Made by a program: the position numbers and the translations under genes
Origin: Acinetobacter sp. A47
Lineage (GTDB): Bacteria; Pseudomonadota; Gammaproteobacteria; Pseudomonadales; Moraxellaceae
DNA: 64,000 bases
Reading direction: 5' to 3'
NCBI RefSeq assembly: GCF_000805455.1
Contig: NZ_JSUS01000001.1
Coordinates: forward strand, 248,001-312,000
Shown here: positions 33,325-43,343 of the stretch, one piece after another
Position numbering within the stretch: position 1 is the stretch's first letter
Layout of the letters: the number at the start of each line of letters is the position of its first letter
Notes under the pieces: model-generated
What the model was told of the DNA's origin: nothing
The model's input: only the letters and a program-made list of their open reading frames with translations
Database searches by the model: none

Positions 33325-34970
33325 TATGCGGCTTTGGTTTGTAATTGCTGACTGTTTGATAATGCCACATCAAACATAGATTGCAAGACCGGTTGCTTGT
33401 TCTTCAGGTTGTCGACCAGCAAATCCAGCCCTGCCACAACATTTAAAATACAGTTAATTTCGTCTGCTGAAAAAGCCTGATGCTGCGCCAGACGATTTTG
33501 AGCGAATTGTGCTGTACCCAATAATGCATTTTGCTGGGCTGAACTGCCGAGGAACAGGGCAGCTCCGGCAAGTTCTTTGAGGTAGTCCGGTAAGGCATCC
33601 AGACTATGGGCTGCCGGGTCCTGCGTATACAGGCTGACAGTCTGTGTCAATGTGTCTACCAGAGTTTTGGTTTCAGTCAATAAGGCCTGATGTGCTTCGT
33701 CGAGACGATCCAGCGAGATTTGCATGTTATTGACGCGTAACTGTAGGCGGCTTGAGGTGTAGTTGCGCTCCAGGATACCAATCGAGTTCATCGATGCCAG
33801 AATGCTGTTCATGAGCTGCTGAACTGAGGTGGCATCGGTTAAAGTGTTAGGCAAGCTCAGTTTTTCAGCCTGCTGGGTTAACTCGCGTGCAGCCTCATTA
33901 AGATTGAGTACCTTGAAAACATTGCACAGCTGGGTTAACTTTTGCTGAATTTCCCGGGTTTTTTCCGGAGACATATTTTGATGGTTATATTCAATCTCAT
34001 TACGGATTTGTGCCATCTCTTCAGTCATCAACTGACTAACAGTATGTACGGTTTCATAGTCAGGGCCATATAAATGGCGGCTTAATACTTGAAGCTGGGT
34101 ATCACTGAGTAACTCATCACCGATATTCAGCTGTTCACGGATATGCTCAGAAATTTCATCTTCCTGACTGATACAGATACACAAGATGTCGGCAAGGTCG
34201 GCGATGCTATTTTTGAATGTTGCCGGTTGTGCCAGAAACTTGCCCAGATTGGTTTCAATTTGAATCAGGGTGCGTAAGCGTGCTTCAGTAATTGAAAGTT
34301 CATCAATATGGCTTAAACCGACATTGACCAGTTGCCAGTATTGCTGGCTCGGCTGATGCTGGGCCAAACCGGCCGCATAGACGCCAACCAGCTTGATACC
34401 CTGCAAATCAAGTGGCGTTTCTAGCTGTTTGATCAGCTTGTTTAAACACAGTTTATAAAGTTGATGGATGTATTGTGATTTTTCCAGATTTGGGGCCTGA
34501 GGCAAATTAAAGCTTGGTGTAATCAGTTCAAGCAAGGGCTGAACGGTCTGACCTTCTTTGGTGAGCGGTTTGCCTAAAGCCTTCTCTAAACGGTTCAGGG
34601 TATCGAGCAGGAACTGGGGAACTTTAACTTCGCGTAAGCAGATAAATTCAATATAACGCTTCAGCATGGTGGTGCCTTCACTGAGGGCAACCACATCACT
34701 GGTCTGGATGTGCTGGGGATGCGCCATGATTTTACGCATCAGCTCGGCAGAGTATTGGGTAATCTGTGACAAATGAGGCATATCAATCAATGCAAGCACC
34801 TGCGTACATTGTTCAAACTGGTTAAGTGCGTCATCAATTCCGAATGGTAAGGCTTGTTCTTCGGCAAGGGTATTGACTGCTGTTTCTACCAATTTAATCG
34901 AGTTATCGATCTCATTTTTTATTATTAATAGTGCTGTTGGGTCGAAGTGAATCGAGGTTTGGTAAGACAT
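33324..34970 (-). CDS. fimL: Type IV pilus regulatory scaffold FimL
   Basis: 548 residues, helical, without a signal peptide or catalytic motif. The length (~550) and the location next to nudC match Pseudomonas FimL. That protein resembles the N-terminal part of the chemotaxis kinase ChpA without phosphotransfer histidines, and raises cAMP by linking the Pil-Chp system to adenylate cyclase. The N-terminal region (SIHFDPTALLIIKNEIDNSI) and the heptad-like helices agree. Assignment rests mainly on size, helix pattern and synteny. Confidence 0.78.
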   Translation of the reverse strand: MSYQTSIHFDPTALLIIKNEIDNSIKLVETAVNTLAEEQALPFGIDDALNQFEQCTQVLALIDMPHLSQITQYSAELMRKIMAHPQHIQTSDVVALSEGTTMLKRYIEFICLREVKVPQFLLDTLNRLEKALGKPLTKEGQTVQPLLELITPSFNLPQAPNLEKSQYIHQLYKLCLNKLIKQLETPLDLQGIKLVGVYAAGLAQHQPSQQYWQLVNVGLSHIDELSITEARLRTLIQIETNLGKFLAQPATFKNSIADLADILCICISQEDEISEHIREQLNIGDELLSDTQLQVLSRHLYGPDYETVHTVSQLMTEEMAQIRNEIEYNHQNMSPEKTREIQQKLTQLCNVFKVLNLNEAARELTQQAEKLSLPNTLTDATSVQQLMNSILASMNSIGILERNYTSSRLQLRVNNMQISLDRLDEAHQALLTETKTLVDTLTQTVSLYTQDPAAHSLDALPDYLKELAGAALFLGSSAQQNALLGTAQFAQNRLAQHQAFSADEINCILNVVAGLDLLVDNLKNKQPVLQSMFDVALSNSQQLQTKAA

Positions 34971-35097
34971 ATGACCTACACCTTTCCTGAGTTGTTATAT
35001 CCATGGGTCTTCTTTTTCAGAAGACCTAAATCTTTAATAGTTAATATAACGTAAGTTTTTAAACTTGAAATACAAAAAATTACATTGAGCGGTAAAT

Positions 35098-36447
35098 TTA
35101 TTTTGCGAAAAGGCAAGGCTCTCCATGTTTTTGCTCAAATTGTTTGACCCAGGTCTCATGTTGGTTAAGTTCATGTTCTGAAGGTTCAATGACGGGTAGT
35201 TCAACCTCGATACGTTGACGGGTGGTTTTATTCTGTTTCTGTTCAGCCTGGGAAAGGGCATCCATATCAAATGAAACCTGTCCACCGGTCATGGCCAGAT
35301 AAACATCTGCCAGAATTTCCGCATCGAGTAATGCGCCGTGGAAAGTACGATCCCGTGCCGGAATTTCATAACGGCGTACCAGCGCATCCAGTGAGTTTTT
35401 TTGTCCCGGATGTTTATTTTTGGCCAGTGCCAGCGTATCGGTAACTTCACAGACTTCCGACAGCTGAGGCAAGCCGACCCGCTGGAACTCCATGTCCAGG
35501 AAGTTCATATCGAAGGTTGCGTTATGCGCAATGATTTCTGCGCCTTTCAAGTAGGCAAACAGGGTATCGGCAATTTCTGCGTATTTGGGTTTGTCCTGTA
35601 AAAACTCATCGGTAATACCGTGGACATTGACCGAGTCACCTACAGGTTTTTCAGGATTGATATAGATATGGATGGAGCTGCCGGTCAGTTTGCGGTTGAT
35701 CATCTCGATGGCGCCAACTTCAATAATCCGGTCACCATCCTGATAGTAAAAGCCTGTCGTTTCGGTATCCAGAATGAGCTGACGCGGGCCTTGCAGTTTT
35801 AATTTTGCCTCGGTCATCACGATCTGCGGGTGCTGATTGCTAATGACCGGTTGTACTGTTTCCTGCACCGTTTCGGTTTCTTCTGGTGCATCAGCTTCTA
35901 TTTCTTCCATTATTTCAGCATCATCCACATCTGTATCCAGGTCCAGGCCGAAAGGATCATTCAAGAGCCAGTCAGCTTCAGGCTTTTTTATATCAGCGTT
36001 AGCCTGAGATGGTTTTTTTAATTGCTGGGCAGTTTGTTCGGCGCCTAAATTTGCCAACTGATCTGCCATTTCATTACCTTCGTGGCCGGCATGGCCCTTA
36101 ATCCAGTTCCACTCAATCTTGCGGTTGGCACAGACGGCATCCAGCTTTTGCCACAAGTCCGGATTTTTAACATCTTTCCAGTTTTTCTTTTTCCAGCCAT
36201 GAATCCATTCAGTAATGCCTTGTTTTACGTAATTGGAGTCAGTCCAGATAATGAGCTGGGCATCTACCGGGCAAAAAGAAATACCTTCGATGGCGGCCTG
36301 AAGTTCCATCCGGTTATTGGTTGTTTCCGGCTCTCCGCCACAAAGTTTGTGTTCACCCTGTTCGGTAATGACATACGCACCCCAACCACCGAGACCCGGG
36401 TTTCCCTTGCATGCGCCATCAACGTAAAGCGTGATTGTTTGTGACAT
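35098..36447 (-). CDS. Fusion: ribonuclease HI - DNA polymerase III epsilon (DnaQ) exonuclease
   Basis: 449 residues from ATG 36447. Residues ~1-145 are RNase HI: VDGACKGNPGLGGWG, NNRMELQAAIEG, WTDSNYV and NEMADQLA give the catalytic D-E-D-D set. An acidic linker of ~60 residues follows. Residues ~225-400 are the epsilon 3'-5' proofreading exonuclease: LILDTETTGFYYQDGDRIIE (Exo I), IAHNATFDMNFLD (Exo II), FHGALLDAEILADVY (Exo III). The C-terminal tail PCLFAK may bind the alpha subunit/clamp. This fusion is a known trait of Acinetobacter and relatives, tying RNA-DNA hybrid removal to replisome proofreading. Confidence 0.93.
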   Translation of the reverse strand: MSQTITLYVDGACKGNPGLGGWGAYVITEQGEHKLCGGEPETTNNRMELQAAIEGISFCPVDAQLIIWTDSNYVKQGITEWIHGWKKKNWKDVKNPDLWQKLDAVCANRKIEWNWIKGHAGHEGNEMADQLANLGAEQTAQQLKKPSQANADIKKPEADWLLNDPFGLDLDTDVDDAEIMEEIEADAPEETETVQETVQPVISNQHPQIVMTEAKLKLQGPRQLILDTETTGFYYQDGDRIIEVGAIEMINRKLTGSSIHIYINPEKPVGDSVNVHGITDEFLQDKPKYAEIADTLFAYLKGAEIIAHNATFDMNFLDMEFQRVGLPQLSEVCEVTDTLALAKNKHPGQKNSLDALVRRYEIPARDRTFHGALLDAEILADVYLAMTGGQVSFDMDALSQAEQKQNKTTRQRIEVELPVIEPSEHELNQHETWVKQFEQKHGEPCLFAK

Positions 36448-36779
36448 ATCTGAACCTGAACAATAAATAATAAACAGCGTGAAAATATATGTATTTGCAA
36501 TCTGCAACAGATTGCCAATAATTCAATTGAGCCTTAACTCATTTAACCGGAACCGGGGCGTTTTGCCGGGTTCTGGTCAAGCGGGAATTTTAGCATCCTC
36601 ATGCGCTCAGGTGTATTGTAAAGCCAAATTCTGTTTTTGAACGTTACAAAACTCATCTTTTTTAATTTCTTGTAACATTTCCATGCAAATCACGTTAAAT
36701 TATTACCTTGTCTAAGCGACATGCTTTAATACAATGGCAAATCTAAAGTAAAACTAGCGTGAGTTGACTGGAAGTTTTT
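36448..36779. other. Divergent intergenic region between rnhA-dnaQ and the mltD-like gene
   Basis: 332 bp with an imperfect GC hairpin near 36548-36572 and AT-rich promoter-like DNA near 36660-36740. No ORF or clear operator seen. Confidence 0.5.
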
Positions 36780-39700
36780 ATGTATAAATCGGGCACATTG
36801 GTGTGGCAAGCATCTGCAACATCATTATTCAAAATTACTGTACTCACTTCTGCTCTCGCCGCGTTGGGAATTACCACGGGTTGTTCATCAACACCTCAAT
36901 CAAGCAAGGCTTCATCTTCTAAACAGGTGGGTTCTGGCTATCTGGATGCCAGCAGTCTGGATTCTCTGGAAGACCTGCTGTCTGCAACCGATATGCGTGC
37001 AGTGGAAGGAGACCGTTTGCTGGTTTTAAAACATGGTGACGTGTGGAAACGTATGACAGTCGGTTTCAAGATGGACCTGAACCACTGGGATTCGCGTATT
37101 GAAGCGCAACGTAGCTGGTTTATTTCACGTCAACCTTATCTGGACCGTTTAAGTGCCCGTGCCAGTCGTTATTTATATCACACCGTAAAAGAAGCAGAAC
37201 GTCGCGGTATGCCGACCGAGCTGGCTTTACTTCCGATTATTGAAAGTTCGTATGACCCGGCAGCCACCAGTAGTGCAGCTGCTGCGGGTTTGTGGCAGTT
37301 TATCCCGAGTACGGGCCGTATTTATGGTTTACAGCAAACCAGCCTGTATGATGGTCGCCGTGATGTGGTTGAGTCAACCCGTGCCGCCTACGAGTTTTTT
37401 GGCAGCCTGTATAACCAGTTTGGTTCTTGGGAGCTTGCACTTGCTGCTTATAACGCAGGCCCGGGGCGTATCCAGCAGGCGATCAACCGTAACCGCGCTG
37501 CTGGTTTGCCAACCGATTACTGGTCATTAAAGCTTCCGCAAGAAACCATGAACTATGTACCGCGTTTCTTGGCTGTGGCGCAGATTATTAAAAATCCGGG
37601 TGCCTATGGGGTGAGTTTACCGCCAATTGCAAACCGTCCGCACTTCCGTGAAGTCAGCCTGTCTGCACCACTCGAGTTAAACCAGATTGCTGCCATTACC
37701 GGTTTAAGCCGCGCAGAACTGTATGCCTTGAACCCGGGATATCGTGGGGAAATGGTCGATCCAATGAGCCCGATGCGGATTTTGATTCCGGCCGATCTGA
37801 GCCCTTCAATTGATGCCAAGTTGCGTTCGGGTAAAGCAAGCTCTGGTGGGTTCTGGGCAAGCAGTAAAACGCCACCACCAATGGCCACCAATCCTTTGAG
37901 TAGCTCAACGACCATTCGTACCACAACCAGTAGTGGACAGACAACCCGTCCTTCTACCAGTACGCCACCGAACCTGACGGCAAGTAATACCACGCGGGTA
38001 ACAGGTTCAGCTACGACCACCTCCAAGATCAATACGCCCCGCGGTTCTGATGCCCTGGCTTCTTTCGCGGCAGCAGCAGATGTTCCAAGTGCACCCCGAA
38101 TTCCGGTCGCGATTACACCTGCGGCAAATATCAAGCCTGTAAAAACAGAACCGCCAATTTCAATGAAAGAGCGTGAGCAAATCACTGCTGCCATCAAGGA
38201 AGAAGGCAAAAAGGAAACTGTTGCCCAAGTGCTGGAACCACAGGCTACCCAGGCTGAGCGGGATCAGGTTGTCGCAGAAATCAAGGCCATTGCGCCGAAA
38301 GGAACCGAAATTATTGATCCGTTTGATGGCAAGATCAAACTGACTGCCATTCAAACCAGTCAGTCGGTTGCAGACGAGAAAGGGCAGGAAGTCAGTAAAG
38401 GATTTGCTTATCCGAAGAATCTGGTGGAAGACTCGGCAACTGCCAACAGTGAAGAGGCCAAGCGCAATCAGGGCAAACCGTATATCAAGACAGATACTGA
38501 TGTGGTCGTCACTGCACCTAAAGGCAAACGTAGTACCTATGTGGTGCAGCCAGGTGATACGCTGGCCATCATTGCCCAGAAAAATGGTGTGAACTGGCGT
38601 GATATCGCGCAGTGGAACCAGATTGATCCGAATGGAACCCTGTTTGTGGGGGCAAGCCTATATTTATATGATGCCAAGCCTCAGCCCGAGGCACCAAAAG
38701 CTGCTGAAAAACCTGACAGCTATGTGGTGCAATCGGGGGATAGCCTGACTAATCTGGCTGCACGTTTTGACTTAAGCCTGAAACAGCTTGCCGATTATAA
38801 CAACCTGTCTGTCACGGACGGTTTGTTTGTTGGGCAAAAACTAACCTTGATCGAGCCTAAAAATAGTTCACGTGCGCCGGCGCAAACAAGCCGTAACAAT
38901 GACACCAAAGCGCCTGTAACCGCCAAGGTTGCGACAAAATCCTATACGGTTAAACGCGGTGAATATCTGAAACTGATTGCTGACCGTTATGCATTGTCGA
39001 ATCAGGAACTGGCTGCTTTGACTTCGGGGTTAACTGCGGGCAGCAGTCTGTTTGTCGGGCAAAAAATCAATGTACCGTTGCATGAGGTTTCTCAGACCGA
39101 AGAAGCTGCTGAGCCTGCTAAAAATACGGTTAAATATGAAAATGTCAGTGCTTCGACCAGTTATAAAACCGAAAACTATACTGTGCAACGTGGCGATACC
39201 TTATCAAGCATTGCGACCAAGTCAAAAATTACGTTAAGTGAACTGGCTGAGCTGAATAACCTAAAGACAAATAGTGGCGTGCGTTTGGGACAAAGCCTGA
39301 AAATCCCGGCTGGTGCAACCGTGCCGGATCAGTATGTGGTTCAGTCGGGAGATAGCCTGAATGCGATTGCAGCCAAGTATAACCTGCAGTTGAGCTATCT
39401 GGCAGACCTGAATGGTTTGGAGCGCACGGCAGGTGTCCGTGTCGGCCAGCGTTTAAAACTTACAGGTGATGTACCTGCCAAAACCGCTGTCAGCAATAAT
39501 GCCAAACCAAAAGAAAATACTACCCCGGATGTATATACCGTAAAGTCGGGTGATTCTTTGGGAAATATCGCAAACCGTTATAATTTACAGCTGGACTATA
39601 TCGCCGCTTTAAATGGTCTGACCCGCACCAGTAATGTCCGTATTGGTCAAAAGCTGAAACTGACCGGAGAGCTGCCAAAAGCAGAGACCGCAAGTACCGA

Positions 39701-40034
39701 TACAGCCAAGCCGACACCTAAGGCTGCGGGCAGAAATACGGAAAAATATACGGTCAAGGCAGGTGAATCACTGAATAGTCTTGCCAGCCGTTTTAATATG
39801 TCTGGCCGTGAACTGGCAGATTTGAATAATCTGAAAGCCAATACCAGTTTACAACGTGGACAGAGTATTCTGGTTCCTAAAACCATTGCCCAATACACGG
39901 TGAAACGTGGTGATACCCTGATTGGACTGGCAAGTCGTTATGGCATGGAAACCAACGCTTTGGCAGAAATGAATGACTTGACACCGAGTACCCAGTTACG
40001 TATTGGTGATGTGATTAAAGTTCCTAATCTGTAA
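36780..40034 (+). CDS. mltD: Membrane-bound lytic transglycosylase D-like lipoprotein with eight LysM domains
   Basis: 1084 residues. The N-terminal signal ends in ITTGC, so it is a lipoprotein. The SLT catalytic domain lies at about residues 130-260: LPIIESSYDPAATSSAAAAG (catalytic Glu in ESSYDP), GLWQFIPSTGR, LAAYNAGPGRI. A Ser/Thr/Pro-rich linker leads to eight LysM repeats from about residue 590 to the end (e.g. YVVQPGDTLAIIA, YTVKRGDTLIGLA). E. coli MltD has only two LysM. It cleaves glycan strands to anhydromuropeptides at the outer-membrane inner leaflet. yejA follows 6 bp later. Confidence 0.9.
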   Translation: MYKSGTLVWQASATSLFKITVLTSALAALGITTGCSSTPQSSKASSSKQVGSGYLDASSLDSLEDLLSATDMRAVEGDRLLVLKHGDVWKRMTVGFKMDLNHWDSRIEAQRSWFISRQPYLDRLSARASRYLYHTVKEAERRGMPTELALLPIIESSYDPAATSSAAAAGLWQFIPSTGRIYGLQQTSLYDGRRDVVESTRAAYEFFGSLYNQFGSWELALAAYNAGPGRIQQAINRNRAAGLPTDYWSLKLPQETMNYVPRFLAVAQIIKNPGAYGVSLPPIANRPHFREVSLSAPLELNQIAAITGLSRAELYALNPGYRGEMVDPMSPMRILIPADLSPSIDAKLRSGKASSGGFWASSKTPPPMATNPLSSSTTIRTTTSSGQTTRPSTSTPPNLTASNTTRVTGSATTTSKINTPRGSDALASFAAAADVPSAPRIPVAITPAANIKPVKTEPPISMKEREQITAAIKEEGKKETVAQVLEPQATQAERDQVVAEIKAIAPKGTEIIDPFDGKIKLTAIQTSQSVADEKGQEVSKGFAYPKNLVEDSATANSEEAKRNQGKPYIKTDTDVVVTAPKGKRSTYVVQPGDTLAIIAQKNGVNWRDIAQWNQIDPNGTLFVGASLYLYDAKPQPEAPKAAEKPDSYVVQSGDSLTNLAARFDLSLKQLADYNNLSVTDGLFVGQKLTLIEPKNSSRAPAQTSRNNDTKAPVTAKVATKSYTVKRGEYLKLIADRYALSNQELAALTSGLTAGSSLFVGQKINVPLHEVSQTEEAAEPAKNTVKYENVSASTSYKTENYTVQRGDTLSSIATKSKITLSELAELNNLKTNSGVRLGQSLKIPAGATVPDQYVVQSGDSLNAIAAKYNLQLSYLADLNGLERTAGVRVGQRLKLTGDVPAKTAVSNNAKPKENTTPDVYTVKSGDSLGNIANRYNLQLDYIAALNGLTRTSNVRIGQKLKLTGELPKAETASTDTAKPTPKAAGRNTEKYTVKAGESLNSLASRFNMSGRELADLNNLKANTSLQRGQSILVPKTIAQYTVKRGDTLIGLASRYGMETNALAEMNDLTPSTQLRIGDVIKVPNL

Positions 40035-40040
40035 TTCGGC

Positions 40041-41882
40041 ATGCATGCATTGCTTTGTACAAAAAGGCTTAGTCTGTTTTATGGACTAAGCCTTTTTGCT
40101 CCGGTTTCTTTTGCAGCCATGCAAACCACAGCGTATTTGGCCATGCATGTGCAGCCTAAATACGCCCAGTTCAAGGCCATGCCGTATGCCAATCCTAATG
40201 CACCAAAAGGCGGGATGTTGAGCCAGTCCAGTCTGGGCACCTTTGATAATTTAAACAGCATGAATGGCAAGGGCAGTTCGACTGAAGGTGTCAACTACCT
40301 GTTTGACAGCCTGATGGATCGTTCGCTTGATGAGCCACGGGTCATGTACCCCTTGCTGGCTGAAAAGGTCAGTTATGATCCAGACCATCTACAGGCAGTA
40401 ACCTTTCACTTAAACCCCAAGGCCCGTTTTAACAATGGGTTGCCGTTAACGGCAGACGACGTCAAATTTACCTTTGATACCTACCAAAGCAAAGCCAATC
40501 TGGGCTTTCAAATGTATTTATCTGATCTGGCAAGAACAGAAGTGCTGTCCAGACATCAGGTTAAATTTATTTTCAAATCTAAAAATAATGTCGAAATGCC
40601 CCTGATTGTGGCAAGTTTACCGATCTATTCCAGACAGGACTGGAAAAATAAAGATTTTAGCCGCGTAACACTACAGCCGATTGTAGGCTCCGGGCCTTAT
40701 GTGGTGGAGCATATTGATGCCGGGCGCAGTATTACCTATAAGCGTAGTCCGGATTATTGGGCCAAACACCTGCCTGTCAATCAAGGACGTTATAATTTTG
40801 ACCGGCTCAAATACGTTTACTATCGTAATTTGGAAGTCAGTTTTGAAGGTTTTAAAGCGCGGCAATTTAACTTATATGAAGAAAAAAATATCCGTAACTG
40901 GATGACATCCTATAACTTTCCCGCAGTCCAGTCAGGGCAGGTCAAAAAGTACAAGGCCCGTTTAGGTACGCCGCTTGATATCCAGAGCCTGGTGTTTAAT
41001 ATCCGTCGCGCGCCTTTAAATGATATTTATCTGCGTCAGGCTCTCACCTATGCCTATGATTTTGAATGGCAAAATAAGGCCCTGTTTTTTAATCAAAACC
41101 GTCGTTTGCAGAGTTACTTTGATAATACCGATCTGGCTGCCACAGGACGGCCCGGTGCGGCGGAGCTGAAGATACTGCAGCCTTATCTGGCACAACTCAA
41201 TCCGGTCATGCGACAGGGGGTAATGGCTGACTGGCATTATCCGGTTTCTGATGGCAGTGGTTTTAATCGCCGCAATTTACTGATCGCGCAAAAGATTTTA
41301 AAAGATGCCGGCTATGTTATTCGTGATGGCAAATTATATGACCATACTGGCAAAGCGGTTCAAATTGAGCTGTTGATGCAGCAGGAAAATCCGCAGCGTG
41401 AGCTGATGCCTTTTGTACGTAATCTGAAAAGACTCGGGATTCAGGTCAATCTTAGACAGGTAGATGTGCCGCAGTATATGGAGCGGATTCGCCGTCAGGA
41501 TTTTGACATGATGGTATTAAAATTGCCGCAGACCTTAACACCGGGTAAAGAACAGGCCCAGTTCTGGGGAAGTGCTGCTGCAGATGAAGCAGGCAACTAT
41601 AACTATTCAGGGATTAAACATCCTGTCATTGACCAGATGATTACAAAAATTGTCAGGGCCAGAACCCGTGAAGAGGTGGTGCTGTATAGCCGTATCCTCG
41701 ATCGATTGTTACGTGCCGGTTATTACCAGATTTTGACCTATGGCAAACCTGAACGCTGGTTTGCTTATTGGGATATCTATCAGCAACCGTCAGTGAAGCC
41801 AAAGCTTTCTGTGGGATGGGAATATTGGTGGGTGGATGCAGATAAGGCCAAGAAACAGGGACAGTCTATACAAAAGCATTAA
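40041..41882 (+). CDS. yejA: Periplasmic oligopeptide-binding protein of Yej-type ABC transporter
   Basis: 613 residues with a signal peptide ending SFA-AM. It is a solute-binding protein family 5 member: YANPNAPKGGMLSQSSLGTF, GLPLTADDVKFTFDTY, LRQALTYAYDFEWQNKALFF. This fits YejA, the binding component for oligopeptides and microcin C-type antibiotics. yejB, yejE and yejF follow after a 393-bp non-coding gap. It starts 6 bp after mltD with no evident ribosome binding site, so coupling to mltD is likely. Confidence 0.9.
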   Translation: MHALLCTKRLSLFYGLSLFAPVSFAAMQTTAYLAMHVQPKYAQFKAMPYANPNAPKGGMLSQSSLGTFDNLNSMNGKGSSTEGVNYLFDSLMDRSLDEPRVMYPLLAEKVSYDPDHLQAVTFHLNPKARFNNGLPLTADDVKFTFDTYQSKANLGFQMYLSDLARTEVLSRHQVKFIFKSKNNVEMPLIVASLPIYSRQDWKNKDFSRVTLQPIVGSGPYVVEHIDAGRSITYKRSPDYWAKHLPVNQGRYNFDRLKYVYYRNLEVSFEGFKARQFNLYEEKNIRNWMTSYNFPAVQSGQVKKYKARLGTPLDIQSLVFNIRRAPLNDIYLRQALTYAYDFEWQNKALFFNQNRRLQSYFDNTDLAATGRPGAAELKILQPYLAQLNPVMRQGVMADWHYPVSDGSGFNRRNLLIAQKILKDAGYVIRDGKLYDHTGKAVQIELLMQQENPQRELMPFVRNLKRLGIQVNLRQVDVPQYMERIRRQDFDMMVLKLPQTLTPGKEQAQFWGSAAADEAGNYNYSGIKHPVIDQMITKIVRARTREEVVLYSRILDRLLRAGYYQILTYGKPERWFAYWDIYQQPSVKPKLSVGWEYWWVDADKAKKQGQSIQKH

Positions 41883-42275
41883 TTAGAATGGTTTTGTCTG
41901 GCATTTGATGAAGTTGTTAGATTAATATGACAGAGCCAAACCGGGTTGTTATCTTGATTTTAGGCCAAGCTTTTTGCTGGAGTGACTTTGGTTTCGCCCA
42001 ATAAGAAGCGATGCTACGAAAGCAAGAGTTCTGGCGCCGCCATAAACGTCGCTCACTACAAAACCTGAGGTGCGAATAGCAAAGATTTATTATCTTTGCC
42101 GTACCGCAAGGCGAAAGCTATGCTTGAGTATAGACTACGCAGGTTGTTGCCTTGCGCTTCACCAAAGCTTTAGTCGCTTTGGCTTGCTCAGGTTCTGGAT
42201 GGTGTTTCCGTGTATTTTATCTCATGTTCGATTTCATAAAAACTTAGTAAATGAATGAATAAGGGTTCGATTTCA
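41883..42275. other. Non-coding, hairpin-rich gap inside the yej operon
   Basis: No supported gene. Hairpins: GCAAAGAT/ATCTTTGC near 42080-42100, CGCAAGGC/GCCTTGCG about 42107 to 42156, and CCAAAGC/GCTTTGG near 42162-42182. The left part (about 41960-42070) looks like degenerate Acinetobacter intergenic repeat DNA. It separates yejA from yejB, which are usually adjacent, and may contain a second promoter. Confidence 0.4.
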
Positions 42276-43343
42276 ATGGTTCACTATATTCTCAAAAGAA
42301 TGTTGTTGATGATCCCGACACTATTTTTTATTTTATTGATCAATTTCTTGATTGTGCAAATTGCGCCTGGCGGGCCGGTTGAACAGGCCATCCAGCAAAT
42401 TCAGACTGCACAAGGTCTGGGAACTGGCGCAAGTGGTCAGTCGAATCTGGCAAATCTGGCCCAATATCAGGGGGCACGGGGGTTAAGCCCCGAAATGATT
42501 GAAACAATCAAAGCCCAGTACGGTTTTGACCGCCCCGCTACAGAGCGGTTCTGGTTAATGCTGAAAGGATATGCACGTCTGGATTTTGGCAGCAGTTTTT
42601 TTAAGGATAAGCCTGTTACCCAGCTATTATACGAAAAAATGCCTGTGACCCTGTCTTTAGGGTTGTGGAGTACTTTCCTGATCTACCTGATTGCCATTCC
42701 ATTGGGGATTAAAAAAGCCAAAAGTAATGGCTTGCTGTTTGATCAATCCACATCATTACTGCTGGCAGTAAGTTATGCCATTCCATCGTTTGTTTTTGCT
42801 ATCTTATTAGTCGTTTTTTTTGCCGGGGGGAGCTATCTGCAATGGTTTCCTTTGCAGGGGCTGGTCTCTGAAAATTTTAGCCAGTTGAGTTTGTTGGCAA
42901 AAATCAAGGACTATCTGTGGCATATGTGTTTGCCGATTCTGAGCATGCTGCTGGGCAGCTTTGCAGCTCGTAGCTATCTCACCAAATATGCCTTTGTAGA
43001 AGAGCTGAACAAGCCTTATGTATTAACAGCCCGGGCCAAGGGGTTAAGTGAGCACCAGGTCCTGTATGGACATGTATTTCGTAACGCGATTCTGATTGTG
43101 GTGGCAGCCTTGCCTGAAACGCTGGTGGGGATTTTCTTTGTCGGAAACCTGTTTATCGAGATTATTTTTAATCTGGATGGGATTGGCCTATTAGGTTTCG
43201 AGGCGATTACCCAGCGGGATTATCCGGTTATTTTTGGTACCCTGTTTTTATTTACCTTATTCGGCATGATTTTACGCCTGATCGGTGACTTGCTTTATCA
43301 GGCCATTGATCCTCGCATTGATTTTGAGTCAAGAGGTCGTTAA
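42276..43343 (+). CDS. yejB: Oligopeptide ABC transporter permease YejB
   Basis: 355 residues from ATG 42276 (AAGGG ~10 bp upstream). The BPD transport permease has about six membrane helices. It has an N-terminal MVHYILKRMLLMIPTLFFIL, the YejB-type insert PGGPVEQAIQQIQTAQGLG, and the EAA-loop-like region ARAKGLSEHQVLYGHVFRN. It forms the inner-membrane channel with YejE. The stop overlaps the yejE start. Confidence 0.93.
   Translation: MVHYILKRMLLMIPTLFFILLINFLIVQIAPGGPVEQAIQQIQTAQGLGTGASGQSNLANLAQYQGARGLSPEMIETIKAQYGFDRPATERFWLMLKGYARLDFGSSFFKDKPVTQLLYEKMPVTLSLGLWSTFLIYLIAIPLGIKKAKSNGLLFDQSTSLLLAVSYAIPSFVFAILLVVFFAGGSYLQWFPLQGLVSENFSQLSLLAKIKDYLWHMCLPILSMLLGSFAARSYLTKYAFVEELNKPYVLTARAKGLSEHQVLYGHVFRNAILIVVAALPETLVGIFFVGNLFIEIIFNLDGIGLLGFEAITQRDYPVIFGTLFLFTLFGMILRLIGDLLYQAIDPRIDFESRGR

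Noticed and set aside
37604-38209. 201-codon minus-strand frame inside the mltD-like gene
   Set aside because: Antisense shadow of the Ser/Thr/Pro-rich linker.
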